From assembly GCF_018223345.1 (NCBI RefSeq), contig NZ_CP073587.1:345001-409000 (forward strand): DNA of 64,000 nt. The letters run 5' to 3'. The DNA is from Shewanella yunxiaonensis (GTDB lineage Bacteria > Pseudomonadota > Gammaproteobacteria > Enterobacterales > Shewanellaceae). The notes below the pieces were generated by a model. It was not told the DNA's origin. It saw nothing but the letters and a program-made list of their open reading frames with translations, and did not search any database. Positions 19,688 to 28,953 of this stretch are shown piece after piece. Every line of letters begins with the position of its first letter. Position 1 is the first letter of the stretch. A program made the position numbers and the translations under genes.

Positions 19688-20635
19688 ATGTCATTTTCCC
19701 CGTCAATCCGGGTGGTTACTTGTTTAGGTCGGCAGCTGGTGGCGGGAGTCCTGCTGTGGCTGATGCTGGGATCTGCAGCCGCGGCAGCAGAAGCCACCAT
19801 ATTTTACTATCAGGCGGCTGAAGGGCGATTAGATAGTCGCAAAACCTATACTAACGCGCTGCTACAGTTGGCTCTGGACAAGACGGTCGATGACTATGGC
19901 CCCTACGAGATGCAGGAAGCCGGACGAGGACTGAATAAGGCCAGATTGCTTCGAGAGTTGGAACAAGGCCGGTTTAGTAACATGTTTGTGCGAGCCTCAA
20001 TTTCGGACGACTTATTGCAACGCTTTACCGCCGTACCCTTTCCATTAGCCCGAGGGCTGGAGGGGTATCGGGTGGCATTTATCCGGGCGGCGAATGATGA
20101 GCAGGAACACCGTTTTTGCCAGGTGGAGCGCGCCGCCTTGCAGCGCTTGAGTATTGTTCAGGGGATAGGTTGGCTGGATACTAAGATATTGCAAGAAAAT
20201 GGTTTTTCAGTGCAGCTGGTCAGCAGTTACGAAAATATGTTTAGCATGTTGCACAAACAGCGTGCGGATCTGTTTTTTCGTGCCGTGAATGAAATCGATG
20301 TCGAGTTGCACAGTGTGATACAAGCGCACAAGGTGCTGAGAGTGGAGCCTTGTCTGGCCCTGTATTATCCGTTACCCCGGTTTTTTATTACCGATAAAAG
20401 CAATCGTCGCAACGCGGAACGAATATACCGTGGCTTAGTGAAAGCTTATAACGACGGCAGCTTTGTTAAGCTATGGGAACGTAACTTTGCTAGCGCGATG
20501 ACTCAGTTGCAGGGGCGGCAGATCATTAGCTTAGACAATCCGTTCATCCGGCAACTCGATCCTGCCTATCAACAATATAATGCGGTGATCGACCCATATT
20601 TATCTTCCCCTAAAACTGAAAAAGCCCTGCATTAG
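19688..20635 (+). CDS. Periplasmic solute-binding-like protein, unknown ligand
   Basis: 315 residues. A signal peptide with Arg and a long hydrophobic core ends at GSAAAAAEA. The body has the size and pattern of a type II periplasmic binding protein (RLLRELEQGRFSNMFVRASI, GWLDTKILQENGF, ENMFSMLHKQRADLFF, YYPLPRFFITDK). There is no transporter gene beside it. It may be an orphan sensor-type binding protein; I do not recognise a specific function. Confidence 0.7.
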   Translation: MSFSPSIRVVTCLGRQLVAGVLLWLMLGSAAAAAEATIFYYQAAEGRLDSRKTYTNALLQLALDKTVDDYGPYEMQEAGRGLNKARLLRELEQGRFSNMFVRASISDDLLQRFTAVPFPLARGLEGYRVAFIRAANDEQEHRFCQVERAALQRLSIVQGIGWLDTKILQENGFSVQLVSSYENMFSMLHKQRADLFFRAVNEIDVELHSVIQAHKVLRVEPCLALYYPLPRFFITDKSNRRNAERIYRGLVKAYNDGSFVKLWERNFASAMTQLQGRQIISLDNPFIRQLDPAYQQYNAVIDPYLSSPKTEKALH

Positions 20636-20643
20636 CAGGGCTT
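20622..20643. terminator. Convergent terminator
   Basis: A 9-bp stem AAGCCCTGC/GCAGGGCTT with a 4-nt loop overlaps the stop of the plus-strand gene. On the minus strand it is followed by TTTTCAGTTTT, so it best serves the Asr-like gene. Confidence 0.7.
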
Positions 20644-20664
20644 GATTACACATTAATCAGTGCC

Positions 20665-20937
20665 TTATTTAGCGGTTTTAGCAGCGGCAGCCTGAGCTTC
20701 AGTTGCTGGCGCTTTCTTTTCTGCTTTCTTGGTCTGCTTTTTCACAACTTTCTTGGTAGTTTTCTTGTGATGCTGTTTTTTCACTTGTTTAACTTGTGGT
20801 TTGCTGGCTTGTTTAGCCGGTGCAGTGGCAGCCGCAGTTGGCGCAGCATCGCTGGCTGGAGTGGGTTCAGCAGCCATTACAGCAGCAGTATTCAGGGCAA
20901 AAACAGCGGCAATAGCCAGTGGCAACATTTTATTCAT
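20665..20937 (-). CDS. Asr-like (acid-shock) Ala/Lys-rich periplasmic protein
   Basis: 90 residues. A signal peptide MNKMLPLAIAAVFALNTAAVMA is followed by an Ala/Thr/Pro stretch and a strongly basic Lys/His-rich segment (KKQHHKKTTKKVVKK). This is the composition of the acid-shock protein Asr. It lies immediately downstream of RstBA; in E. coli RstA activates asr. Composition-based assignments are weak, but the pairing with RstBA supports it. Confidence 0.65.
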   Translation of the reverse strand: MNKMLPLAIAAVFALNTAAVMAAEPTPASDAAPTAAATAPAKQASKPQVKQVKKQHHKKTTKKVVKKQTKKAEKKAPATEAQAAAAKTAK

Positions 20938-20988
20938 GATTCAGACCTCGGATTGATGCAGGAGCCCAGTGCTCCTTTGCTAGTTATA

Positions 20989-22317
20989 TTAGGTATGCCG
21001 AAGGTCAGGATCTGTGTTGCTCTGGTAACGGTTTGTATCCAAATGTACAGGCAGCTGGATACAAAATCGCGCACCCTGTTGACTAGGTTGCAAACTGACT
21101 TTGCCACCATGCAATTGGACAATACTGCGCACAATAGCCAGCCCGAGGCCGATACCGCCAGTGCGGCGATCACGACTTTCATCAAGCCTGACAAATGGTT
21201 CAAAAATGCGGTCCGCTTCCTTGGCGGCGACGCCGGGGCCGTCGTCCTGTACCGCAAGACTGAGCTGTTCAGGTGAGTCTTGTGTGAGGATTATCTTTAC
21301 CTCGCGATGGCCGTGACGAACCGCATTGCCGACCAGATTATCCATGGCGCGCGTGAGTAATCGCAGATCACCGCGCCAAAAGAGTGGGGTCTGCGGGCAA
21401 CTGAGTATAACCTGATGGTTTGCCCCTTGTGCCTGCCAGTCGGCCAAGCGCTCGCGGGCCCACTGTCCCAACTCAACCTCGGTCAGTTTTAGCGGCAATT
21501 CCGGCTGATTTAGTCGACTGTAAGTCAGCATTTCTTCAATCAGAAATTCCAGCGCTTCAATATCATGTTCCAGCGCCGCTTTATCCTTGTCAGCTGGCGC
21601 AGGCTCAAGTAGCTCCAGCCGATAACGCAAACGGACCAGCGGCGTGCGCAGTTCGTGAGCAATGGCATCTGTCAGTTGTTTACGGCCGCTGATCAACTGC
21701 TGCAGCCGTTGCGCCATCTGATCGAAGGTCATGCCTAGCGTCGCCAGACTGCTGCTATTGTCCAGCGCGGCTCTGGCATCTAATTCGCCGTTCCCCAAAC
21801 GGGTTGCCGCGGCTTCCAGTTGGCGCATGTCGCGCCAGTGCGGGCGCATCCACAGCAGAATGGGTACCGCCAACGACAGCCCCAACACAATAATAAATCC
21901 CAGAATTAACCAATGTTGTTCCTGACGAAACGACAGGTAAGGTACTGGCCCGATAATCAGCACCATATTGCTGTTGGGAATCCGTTGGCGAAAAGTGGCA
22001 TCGTCCTCAACAATGGCAATATTCCCTGCTTGCAAAAACGCAATATCTTCACGGGATAGCGGCTGCTCGTCCAGGGTTGCCGTATGCAGGCTAAGGTGCA
22101 GTCGTTGGCTGAAATTGTGGATTTTATCTGGCCATTGCGATTGTGGTACGGTGGCAAGTTCCTGAGTAAAGCGATCAAGAAAGTCCTGCACTAATCCTTC
22201 CAGATATCGATTGCCGGTGCGCTCAGCAGTGAACTGGTAAATGCCGCCCATCAGCAGCGCAGCCGCCAAAAAACAGGCAATAACCAGCAGGTAGAATTGA
22301 GTAAACAGGTGGCGCAT
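20989..22317 (-). CDS. rstB: Sensor histidine kinase RstB
   Basis: 442 residues. Two membrane helices (about 8-28 and 135-155) flank a periplasmic domain, followed by HAMP and the phospho-acceptor His in AIAHELRTPLVRLRYRLE. ATPase boxes are DNLVGNAVRHG (N), VQDDGPGV (G1) and GGIGLGLAIV (G2). It follows rstA by 3 bp. In E. coli RstB is in the PhoP regulon and responds to acid or low Mg. Confidence 0.9.
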   Translation of the reverse strand: MRHLFTQFYLLVIACFLAAALLMGGIYQFTAERTGNRYLEGLVQDFLDRFTQELATVPQSQWPDKIHNFSQRLHLSLHTATLDEQPLSREDIAFLQAGNIAIVEDDATFRQRIPNSNMVLIIGPVPYLSFRQEQHWLILGFIIVLGLSLAVPILLWMRPHWRDMRQLEAAATRLGNGELDARAALDNSSSLATLGMTFDQMAQRLQQLISGRKQLTDAIAHELRTPLVRLRYRLELLEPAPADKDKAALEHDIEALEFLIEEMLTYSRLNQPELPLKLTEVELGQWARERLADWQAQGANHQVILSCPQTPLFWRGDLRLLTRAMDNLVGNAVRHGHREVKIILTQDSPEQLSLAVQDDGPGVAAKEADRIFEPFVRLDESRDRRTGGIGLGLAIVRSIVQLHGGKVSLQPSQQGARFCIQLPVHLDTNRYQSNTDPDLRHT

Positions 22318-22320
22318 GCG

Positions 22321-23022
22321 TTAAGACCACTCGTCTGCGACTAACAGGTAACCCTTATTGCGAATGGTTTTGATGCGAGTTGGTAACTCGGCATTATCAC
22401 CGAGTTTTTGTCGCAGTCTGGAGATAGCGACATCCATGCTGCGATCCATGCCATCATATTCGCGCCCTTTGAGTTGTTTGAACAGCGTCTCACGACTGAG
22501 GATCTGGCCGCTGTGGCTTGCCAGTTCCCATAACAGGTCAAAGTCGCTGGTGGACAGCGCTATCGCTTGCCCCTGCAACCGAACATCACGGTTGTTATAG
22601 TCAATTATGAGCGTGCCCAGTTGTAGCCGTTGGGTGACTTTGGGAGCTTGTGGTGCGATGGCGGCCAGCTGTCTCAGTTGTACTCGCAGGCGTGCTACCA
22701 GGACGTTCGGGGGGGTGGTTTTAAGAATATAATCGTTAGCTCCGAGTTCCAGCGCCAGTACCTGATTCATGTCGCTATCGAGTGACGTCAGCATGACGAT
22801 TGGACCGTTGAAGCATTGGCGGAGTTCGCGGCAAAGCGATAGCCCGTCCATGCCCGGTAACATGATATCCAGTAACACCAGATCCGGCTTTTCGGCGGCA
22901 ACCCGTTGCAACGCCATATCGCCACGAGGCTCCAGCAATACTTGCATGTCATGCCGTGCCAGCCAGCCACTGATTAATTGGCCAATTTCCGGCTCATCCT
23001 CTACCAACAAAATGCGATGCAT
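22321..23022 (-). CDS. rstA: Response regulator RstA
   Basis: 233 residues from the ATG at 23022 (GGAG 6 nt upstream), which begins with MHRILLVEDEPEIG. The receiver domain has the phospho-acceptor Asp in LVLLDIMLPGMDG. The OmpR-type winged helix includes STSDFDLLWELASHSGQI and DRSMDVAISRLRQKLGDN. LTSLDSDMN and NDYILKTTPP closely match remembered E. coli RstA. Confidence 0.92.
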   Translation of the reverse strand: MHRILLVEDEPEIGQLISGWLARHDMQVLLEPRGDMALQRVAAEKPDLVLLDIMLPGMDGLSLCRELRQCFNGPIVMLTSLDSDMNQVLALELGANDYILKTTPPNVLVARLRVQLRQLAAIAPQAPKVTQRLQLGTLIIDYNNRDVRLQGQAIALSTSDFDLLWELASHSGQILSRETLFKQLKGREYDGMDRSMDVAISRLRQKLGDNAELPTRIKTIRNKGYLLVADEWS

Positions 23023-23342
23023 ATCATCTCCCGCTCTGTGCTGCATCAGCATAACGCAGTCGTAGCGGAAGAAAATGGGGAAAGTGAAATATTTCATCGG
23101 TTCATTCTTTGGCGAGACACATCATATCCGCGCCAGCAGCAGGATAGGCGTATACCCCTGTCGCTTTTTATTTAAGCAATTGCTGAACTGCACTTCATGC
23201 CGATAAATTGCATTTCATGCCGGTATGGTGGCGACTCATTTTATCTTTAGCCGTAGCTATTGTGGCGGTTTGGCGGAAGGCGTTTATTGACCTCATCAAC
23301 AGTAAATTTCAGCGGATAACGTCCGGTTGCGAGGTGTATGTT
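23023..23342. other. Divergent rstA-yhjX intergenic region
   Basis: No gene is seen. It contains the YpdB-like repeat and a leader of about 90 nt ahead of yhjX. Confidence 0.6.
23189..23218 (+). promoter_or_regulatory. YpdB-like direct-repeat site before yhjX
   Basis: TGCACTTCAT-N10-TGCATTTCAT is a direct repeat with a 20-bp period. The E. coli YpdB site, from memory, is a direct repeat of GGCATTTCAT with N11. The second repeat ends 22 bp before a possible -10, TTATCT (23241-23246), so it abuts the -35 position as LytTR activators do. Confidence 0.65.
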
Positions 23343-24578
23343 ATGAGCGTCAATCAAACCATTTCCCTGGAAGGATATACCCGTCAGCAGGAGCATGTGA
23401 CATCAGTCAGCCGTATCAGAATGCTGACATTAATCGGTACCATTATTGCGCAGTTTGCGCTGGGGTCGGTTTATACCTGGAGTCTGTTTAATGCCGGACT
23501 GGCGGATAAGCTCCATGTACCGGTAGACAATGTGGCTTTTTCATTCGGTATTCTCAGCTTGTCGTTGGCGTTGGCATCGTCGATTTCCGGCAAAATGCAG
23601 GAGCGTTTTGGGGTCACTAAAGTGACTATCGCCGCTGGCCTGATGATGGGGGCTGGACTACTGCTTACTGCACATGCCAGCAGCGTTGCCATGTTATACC
23701 TGTGTGCGGGCTTTTTGCTGGGGTTTGCCGACGGTACCGGTTATCTGCTGACGCTGTCGAACTGTGTGCGTTGGTTCCCGGAGCGTAAGGGCATGATTTC
23801 AGCGCTGTCCATCGGTGCCTATGGTTTAGGCAGTCTCGGCTTTAAATACATCAACTTGTCATTACTGCAACATGCGGGTCTGAATAATACCTTCCTGTAT
23901 TGGGGGGCAATTGCCACTGTGATGGTGGTTATCGGTGGTTTGTTAATGACTGATGCTCCTAAGCAGGCCGTCGGCAGTCAGCGCCAGGCCAATGACTTTA
24001 CTTTGGCGGAAGCGATTGTGCGGCCACAGTTTTGGATGCTGGCATTGATCTTCCTGACAGTGTGTATGAGTGGCCTGTATGTTATCGGAGTCGCCAAAGA
24101 TATTGGCGAACAATATGCCGGTCTGACGTTCTCCATTGCGGCTAATGCGGTGGCAATCATCGCCATGGCAAACCTAGGGGGACGGCTGGTGTTAGGGGTG
24201 CTGTCTGACAAAATGCCACGCATTCGGGTGGTATCACTGGCATTGCTATCCAGTCTGACCGGCATGGCTATTCTGTTATTTACGCCAATGAATATGATGA
24301 ACTTCTATGTGGCGCTCGGCTGTATTGCATTCAGTTTCGGCGGCACTATCACCGTTTATCCATCGCTGGTCAGTGATTTCTTCGGTCTGAATAATCTCAC
24401 TAAAAACTACGGTGCGATTTATCTCGGATTCGGCATTGGCAGTTTGTGTGGTTCCATGGTCGCTGCCATGTTCGGCAGCTTTAGCGCCACCTTTACCGTC
24501 ATTATGGGATTGTTAGCATTGTCCTTGTTGTTGTCACTACTGATTAAAACACCGGTGCGTGAGCCGCAATTGGCGTAA
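23343..24578 (+). CDS. yhjX: YhjX-type MFS transporter (pyruvate-linked)
   Basis: 411 residues from the ATG at 23343 (GAGGTG 8 nt upstream). The longer in-frame start at 23208 would include the regulatory region. Twelve membrane segments are visible, with motifs QFALGSVYTWSLFN, SNCVRWFPERKGMISA, GVAKDIG and VSDFFGLNNLTKNYGAIYLG, close to remembered E. coli YhjX. YhjX is induced by pyruvate through YpdAB, whose homologues lie next door and converge on it. Confidence 0.92.
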   Translation: MSVNQTISLEGYTRQQEHVTSVSRIRMLTLIGTIIAQFALGSVYTWSLFNAGLADKLHVPVDNVAFSFGILSLSLALASSISGKMQERFGVTKVTIAAGLMMGAGLLLTAHASSVAMLYLCAGFLLGFADGTGYLLTLSNCVRWFPERKGMISALSIGAYGLGSLGFKYINLSLLQHAGLNNTFLYWGAIATVMVVIGGLLMTDAPKQAVGSQRQANDFTLAEAIVRPQFWMLALIFLTVCMSGLYVIGVAKDIGEQYAGLTFSIAANAVAIIAMANLGGRLVLGVLSDKMPRIRVVSLALLSSLTGMAILLFTPMNMMNFYVALGCIAFSFGGTITVYPSLVSDFFGLNNLTKNYGAIYLGFGIGSLCGSMVAAMFGSFSATFTVIMGLLALSLLLSLLIKTPVREPQLA

Positions 24579-24610
24579 GTCATTTGATTCACTCTAAGGC
24601 ACCACTCTTA

Positions 24611-24637
24611 GCCCCATGCTGCATGGGGCATTTTTTT
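24611..24637 (+). terminator. yhjX terminator
   Basis: Stem GCCCCATG/CATGGGGC with loop CTG is followed by ATTTTTTT. It lies between the convergent yhjX and ypdB. Confidence 0.85.
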
Positions 24638-24642
24638 GCGAG

Positions 24643-25371
24643 TTATAACCCCATCAATTCGCGAAATTCACGAATTCGGCTGCGACTTACCGGTAGTTGT
24701 TCTTCAATGCCCTGCAGTTTTACCAGATAAGTGCTGTTGTACCAGGGGGTGATCTCCTGCACTTTTGTCAGATTGATGCAGTAAGAGCGATGACAGCGGA
24801 AAAACTGCTCTGGTGGCAGCTTTTCAATAAACTCACTGATGGTCATCGGCACCAGAAACTCATCATCGGCAGTAAATACCTTGGTTTGTTTCTCTGCCGC
24901 TTCGACATAATAGATAGTACTGGTATCGGTGACACAGATACGTTCACCCTTGTATAGATTCACGGTGTTGCTACGTGAAATTGCGGTGGTTGCCGGTGGT
25001 GCCGTGGCCGCTTCAGTGGTGGCTTCTAACTTTTGCAATACGCCTTGAATACGGCTTTCATTAAAGGGTTTCAAAATATAATCAAAGGCTTCAATCTCGA
25101 ACGCTTCAGCGGCAAAGTCTTTATGCGCTGTGGTAAACACGATATAGGGCTTTTTGGCAAATTGGTGGATATTGCGCGCCAGTAACATGCCATCAATCGA
25201 CGGCACATTGATATCGAGAAATGCCACATCCACCTGCTGTTGTTGCAGGTACTTGAACGCATCCAGGCCATCCTCAAAGGTGGCGACCACTTGCAGTTGA
25301 CTGTGTTTCTGAATGATATACAGCAGCTCTTCCATCGCCAGCGGTTCATCTTCCACAATAATCGCTTTCAT
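24643..25371 (-). CDS. ypdB: LytTR response regulator YpdB
   Basis: 242 residues. The receiver domain begins MKAIIVEDEPLAMEELL with the phospho-Asp in AFLDINVPSIDG. The C-terminal LytTR DNA-binding domain contains FFRCHRSYCINL and LPVSRSRIREFRELMGL. The sequence tracks E. coli YpdB along its length. It is cotranscribed with the kinase upstream (7-bp gap) and probably binds the direct repeat at 23189-23218. Confidence 0.93.
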   Translation of the reverse strand: MKAIIVEDEPLAMEELLYIIQKHSQLQVVATFEDGLDAFKYLQQQQVDVAFLDINVPSIDGMLLARNIHQFAKKPYIVFTTAHKDFAAEAFEIEAFDYILKPFNESRIQGVLQKLEATTEAATAPPATTAISRSNTVNLYKGERICVTDTSTIYYVEAAEKQTKVFTADDEFLVPMTISEFIEKLPPEQFFRCHRSYCINLTKVQEITPWYNSTYLVKLQGIEEQLPVSRSRIREFRELMGL

Positions 25372-25378
25372 ATTGACT

Positions 25379-27031
25379 TCACTGTTGCTGAGTAATGCTA
25401 AAAGAGACTTCGGTTCCGGGGTCGCAGCGACGGATTGTCAGCCCATGGCCATACATCAGTTTAACCCGTTCATGCACATTCATCAGCCCGATATGGTCAC
25501 TCGGCACTTTATCGTTATACAGGCCGTCGATGATCGCCGCATCGATACCTTTACCCGTGTCGCGCACGCAAATGAGCACTTGCCCAGCCTGTTGTTTTAC
25601 TGAAATGGTCACTTCACCATTACCGCGTACCGGCTGAATGCCGTGCAAAATGGCATTTTCCACCAAGGGTTGCAGTAACAGCCCGGGCACTTTGATGTGC
25701 ACATCATCTACATCAAAGGTTACCGTCAGCTTTTTGCCGAAACGGGCTTTTTCAATAGCGACGTAGTCGCGGACCTGCTCCAGCTCTTCCTGAATATCGA
25801 TCAGATCTTCGTTGCGTTTAAGGTTATAGCGCAGAAAATCCGCCAGATTGGAAATCAGCTGTCGGGCCTCGTCAGGTCGCAAGCGGATCAGGGAAGAAAT
25901 GGCATTGAGGCTGTTGAACAGAAAATGTGGATTGATCTTGTTCTGCAGTGCCGAAAACTCAGCCTTGGCGGCCATCTGCTTGAGCTGATCGCTGCGGGCG
26001 GCTTCAATTTGCGTGGAAATCACGTGTGATAAGCCAATCGCCATCTCTTTCAGGGAATCGGTGATGCGGCCTTCGTGACAGTAATAGATCTTCAGCGTGC
26101 CGGTGACTTTATTATTTTCGGTTAAGGGGACAATCATCAAGGAGTGAAAATCGGCGTAGTCAATACCGTTGTTAATAATAACGCGCCCACTGCTTACCGC
26201 CTTACGGGTGACCTCGCTCATGCCATGATAGTGGCGCCAGTAGTCGGCTTCGGCATGACCCACATAGGCCAGCACGTTGTCGGTATCGGTAATGGCAACC
26301 GCATCGGCGTCGATATGTTCGCGGATAATGCGACAGACATTGCGCAGCCCTTGGCGGTTGTTTTCGCGGAAAAAGGGCAGGGTGCGGTTAGCAATATCCA
26401 GCGCTAACTTAGCGTGCTGCCCGGCGATGCGTTCTTTTTCATCGTCGAGATTCTGCACCAGTTGCACAATCAATCCGATACAGATGGTGCCGAAGATCAT
26501 CGGGAAGGCGATGACACTGACAATATTCCAACCGAGCTGTGTTTGCGGTGCCAGTGTCACGATCAGCAGCATGGTCAAGCCTTCACACAGCATGCCGCCA
26601 ATAATGCCCCACAACCACAAGCGTTCGCGTTTGCAGCGGAAATACATCCAGGTTGACAGCAAACCCGCGGTGACACTGGTAATCAGGCAGGGGATCGACG
26701 TCGGGCCATCGATGTCGATCAGATACCGATGAATACCCGAGATAATGCCTGCGGGAATGCCCACCGCCGGACCAAACAACAGGCCACCAGAGATAACGGC
26801 GATAATGCGGACGTTAACCAGCGAGCCTTCCACATGAATGCCGGTATAGGTACTGAATACGGCAAAAAAAACAAATAACAGCGATACCAGCGCCAGTTCC
26901 CAGGGGTGACGATCTTTTTTCTGAAAAATCTGCTGGAAGCGCCGGCTGCGGGTGAGCATAAACAACGCCATTAACATCAATGCTGCCCGTTCCAGTACTG
27001 CCAGCAACATCATCAACTGCTCGGAATACAC
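25379..27031 (-). CDS. ypdA: LytS-family sensor kinase YpdA
   Basis: About 550 residues from a proposed GTG at 27031. The upstream in-frame ATG (27073) gives an unconserved leader, and an ATG six codons after the GTG is also possible. A 5TM sensor domain (GSLVNVRIIAVISGGLLFGP, GIHRYLIDIDGPTSIPC) is followed by a GAF-like domain and a His-kinase domain with NPHFLFNSLNAISSLIR. The ATPase N box is LVENAILHGIQ and the G boxes are DTGKGID and HIGLMNVHER. In E. coli YpdA senses extracellular pyruvate. Confidence 0.92.
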   Translation of the reverse strand: MYSEQLMMLLAVLERAALMLMALFMLTRSRRFQQIFQKKDRHPWELALVSLLFVFFAVFSTYTGIHVEGSLVNVRIIAVISGGLLFGPAVGIPAGIISGIHRYLIDIDGPTSIPCLITSVTAGLLSTWMYFRCKRERLWLWGIIGGMLCEGLTMLLIVTLAPQTQLGWNIVSVIAFPMIFGTICIGLIVQLVQNLDDEKERIAGQHAKLALDIANRTLPFFRENNRQGLRNVCRIIREHIDADAVAITDTDNVLAYVGHAEADYWRHYHGMSEVTRKAVSSGRVIINNGIDYADFHSLMIVPLTENNKVTGTLKIYYCHEGRITDSLKEMAIGLSHVISTQIEAARSDQLKQMAAKAEFSALQNKINPHFLFNSLNAISSLIRLRPDEARQLISNLADFLRYNLKRNEDLIDIQEELEQVRDYVAIEKARFGKKLTVTFDVDDVHIKVPGLLLQPLVENAILHGIQPVRGNGEVTISVKQQAGQVLICVRDTGKGIDAAIIDGLYNDKVPSDHIGLMNVHERVKLMYGHGLTIRRCDPGTEVSFSITQQQ

Positions 27032-27284
27032 CCTTAACCCCCATGCGCTAACGCGGCGTGCACTGCGGCGCACCTTGATTTGTGGTTATTACAAGGCGGT
27101 AGATTAACACGCACTGAACTACAAAAACATGGCTAGCCATGGCGTTGCGGGGTAATGACAGCCTGTTCGGCTTCGTTTGTAGAAGCAGTGACTGAGGTCC
27201 GGATTTTTTGTGGTGACAACGGCTGAAAAGCTGTTGACGGCTTGCTACCATAGCAACTCTGGCCATTAAGGATATTGACCACAG

Positions 27285-27929
27285 ATGGAAGCGTTATTTC
27301 TGCATTTTGCCACAGCGTTTATGGCCTTTTTCGCCATTATGAACCCGATTGCCAATACGCCCGTGTTTCTGGGGCTCACCGAAGGTATGAGTTCGCTGCA
27401 CCGGGTGGCCATTGCTCGCCGGGCGGTGATCCAGGCATTTATCATCGTGCTGGCATTTGCGGTAGCGGGCAAAATGATTTTCGGCTTATTCGGGCTGAAT
27501 ATGGATGCCTTTAGAATTACCGGCGGCTGTTTGGTCTTTCTGATTGGCATCAATATGTTGCAGGGTAAACAATCCCGTATGCACCATCCTCATAGTCTGG
27601 ATGCGTCGTTGGCAAGTGAAACCAATGAAGATGATCCGGCCACTTTCCCGTTGGCGATGCCGATGCTGGCGGGGCCTGGCACCATTACGACTGCGATGAA
27701 CTTGTCGGCGGACGGTGGACTCACCAACATCAGCTTTATCATTCTGGCGTTTGCACTGCTGTGTGGTATCACCTATCTGGTGTTTATCTTCGGCGAACGA
27801 TTTATCCGCTATATTGGCCGGTCGGCGCTGGGGGTGATCACCCGCCTGATGGGGCTGATTGTAGCGGTGATCGGCACCGGCATGGTCATCGACGGCATTA
27901 AACATGCCTTCGCGCTGAGCGGCAGCTAA
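27285..27929 (+). CDS. MarC-family inner-membrane protein
   Basis: 214 residues with six membrane segments. Family motifs are FFAIMNPIANTPVF near the N-terminus, ITGGCLVFLIGINML and PLAMPMLAGPGTI in the centre. MarC/YhgN proteins have no proven transport substrate, and the old antibiotic-resistance link is not supported. It stands alone between divergent ypdA and a convergent SDR. Confidence 0.9.
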   Translation: MEALFLHFATAFMAFFAIMNPIANTPVFLGLTEGMSSLHRVAIARRAVIQAFIIVLAFAVAGKMIFGLFGLNMDAFRITGGCLVFLIGINMLQGKQSRMHHPHSLDASLASETNEDDPATFPLAMPMLAGPGTITTAMNLSADGGLTNISFIILAFALLCGITYLVFIFGERFIRYIGRSALGVITRLMGLIVAVIGTGMVIDGIKHAFALSGS

Positions 27930-27935
27930 ACCCTA

Positions 27936-28754
27936 TCAGGGCTGGCGTCCACGGAACGTGTCCATGGTGTGGTAAATCCCGAGCCAATCGCCAACTACCT
28001 TGTCAAACCAGCGTTGGGGTAACAGTCCCTGTAACAGCGGCAACAGATACAGCAAGCGCGGCATCTTCAAGATAATCTTGTCGCGCTGAATCGCCTTGAC
28101 GATGCGTTTGGCGACTTTATCGGGTTTGAGGATCGGTAATAGCCGGGACTGCACCCCGGCAAACATGCCGGTATTGATGTAATAGGGCATCACCGTGGTC
28201 ACTTTTATCCCGGTATGCTGCTGCATCATTTCCAGCCTGAGTGAATCAGACCAGCCCACCGCCGCCCACTTACTGGCACAGTAGACCGACATGCCAGGAT
28301 TCGACACCAGTGCTGCGGCCGATGCGATATTGACGATATGTCCGCTACCTGCAGTACGCATCTGCGGCAGCAGTGCCCGGCAAAGTTGCATCGGCGCAAT
28401 CGCGTTGACCGCCATAGTGCGTTCAATCTCGGCGTCGGAATAGTCAGTAAACTGTTTGCCGACAATGATGCCAGCATTGTTGACCAAGATATCAATCGTG
28501 ATACCCGCGACATGCATCTGTTGCAGGGCTTCGCGCATCTGCGCTGACTGGCTGATATCCACTTGCCAACCACAGATCCGTTCCTGCCCAAAGTGGTGTC
28601 GCAATGAACTCATGGCTTGTTGCAATGCCTTGGCGTTGATGTCCCATAAGACCACTTTAGCGGCGCCTTCTTTGGCGAAGTGTTGGGCCATCAATAATCC
28701 AATCCCGGAAGCTCCGCCAGTAATCAGTACCGATCGCTGTTTAATTTCCGTCAT
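27936..28754 (-). CDS. Short-chain dehydrogenase/reductase
   Basis: 272 residues. The Rossmann glycine motif is TGGASGIG, the NNAG motif is LVNNAGI and the catalytic triad is Ser in NIASAAAL with YCASK. The C-terminal extension has a hydrophobic stretch (MPRLLYLLPLLQGLLPQRW) typical of lipid- or retinol-type SDRs that act at membranes. The substrate is unknown. It is convergent with marC and divergent from gldA. Confidence 0.9.
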   Translation of the reverse strand: MTEIKQRSVLITGGASGIGLLMAQHFAKEGAAKVVLWDINAKALQQAMSSLRHHFGQERICGWQVDISQSAQMREALQQMHVAGITIDILVNNAGIIVGKQFTDYSDAEIERTMAVNAIAPMQLCRALLPQMRTAGSGHIVNIASAAALVSNPGMSVYCASKWAAVGWSDSLRLEMMQQHTGIKVTTVMPYYINTGMFAGVQSRLLPILKPDKVAKRIVKAIQRDKIILKMPRLLYLLPLLQGLLPQRWFDKVVGDWLGIYHTMDTFRGRQP

Positions 28755-28899
28755 CGCCCAATCTCCGCAACACTTCCTGCCATTAATGCTAGTTGAGACA
28801 AGCGGTTAACGCGAGTAAAGCCACAGGCGGCAAGTTACTTTGCCACAATTATTTTGTGCTTAATTAGCTAAAATTTAAGCTGATATTAATTTATTAGAG

Positions 28900-28915
28900 T
28901 ATGATATGTGTCACA
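28900..28915 (+). promoter_or_regulatory. CRP-like site before gldA
   Basis: TATGA-TATGTG-TCACA matches TGTGA-N6-TCACA at 9 of 10 positions, 39 bp upstream of the gldA ATG. The short distance suggests a promoter very close to the gene or a repressing position. Confidence 0.35.
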
Positions 28916-28953
28916 AAATAAAGGGACGCAACATTTAGACTCTCGGAGGAGAT

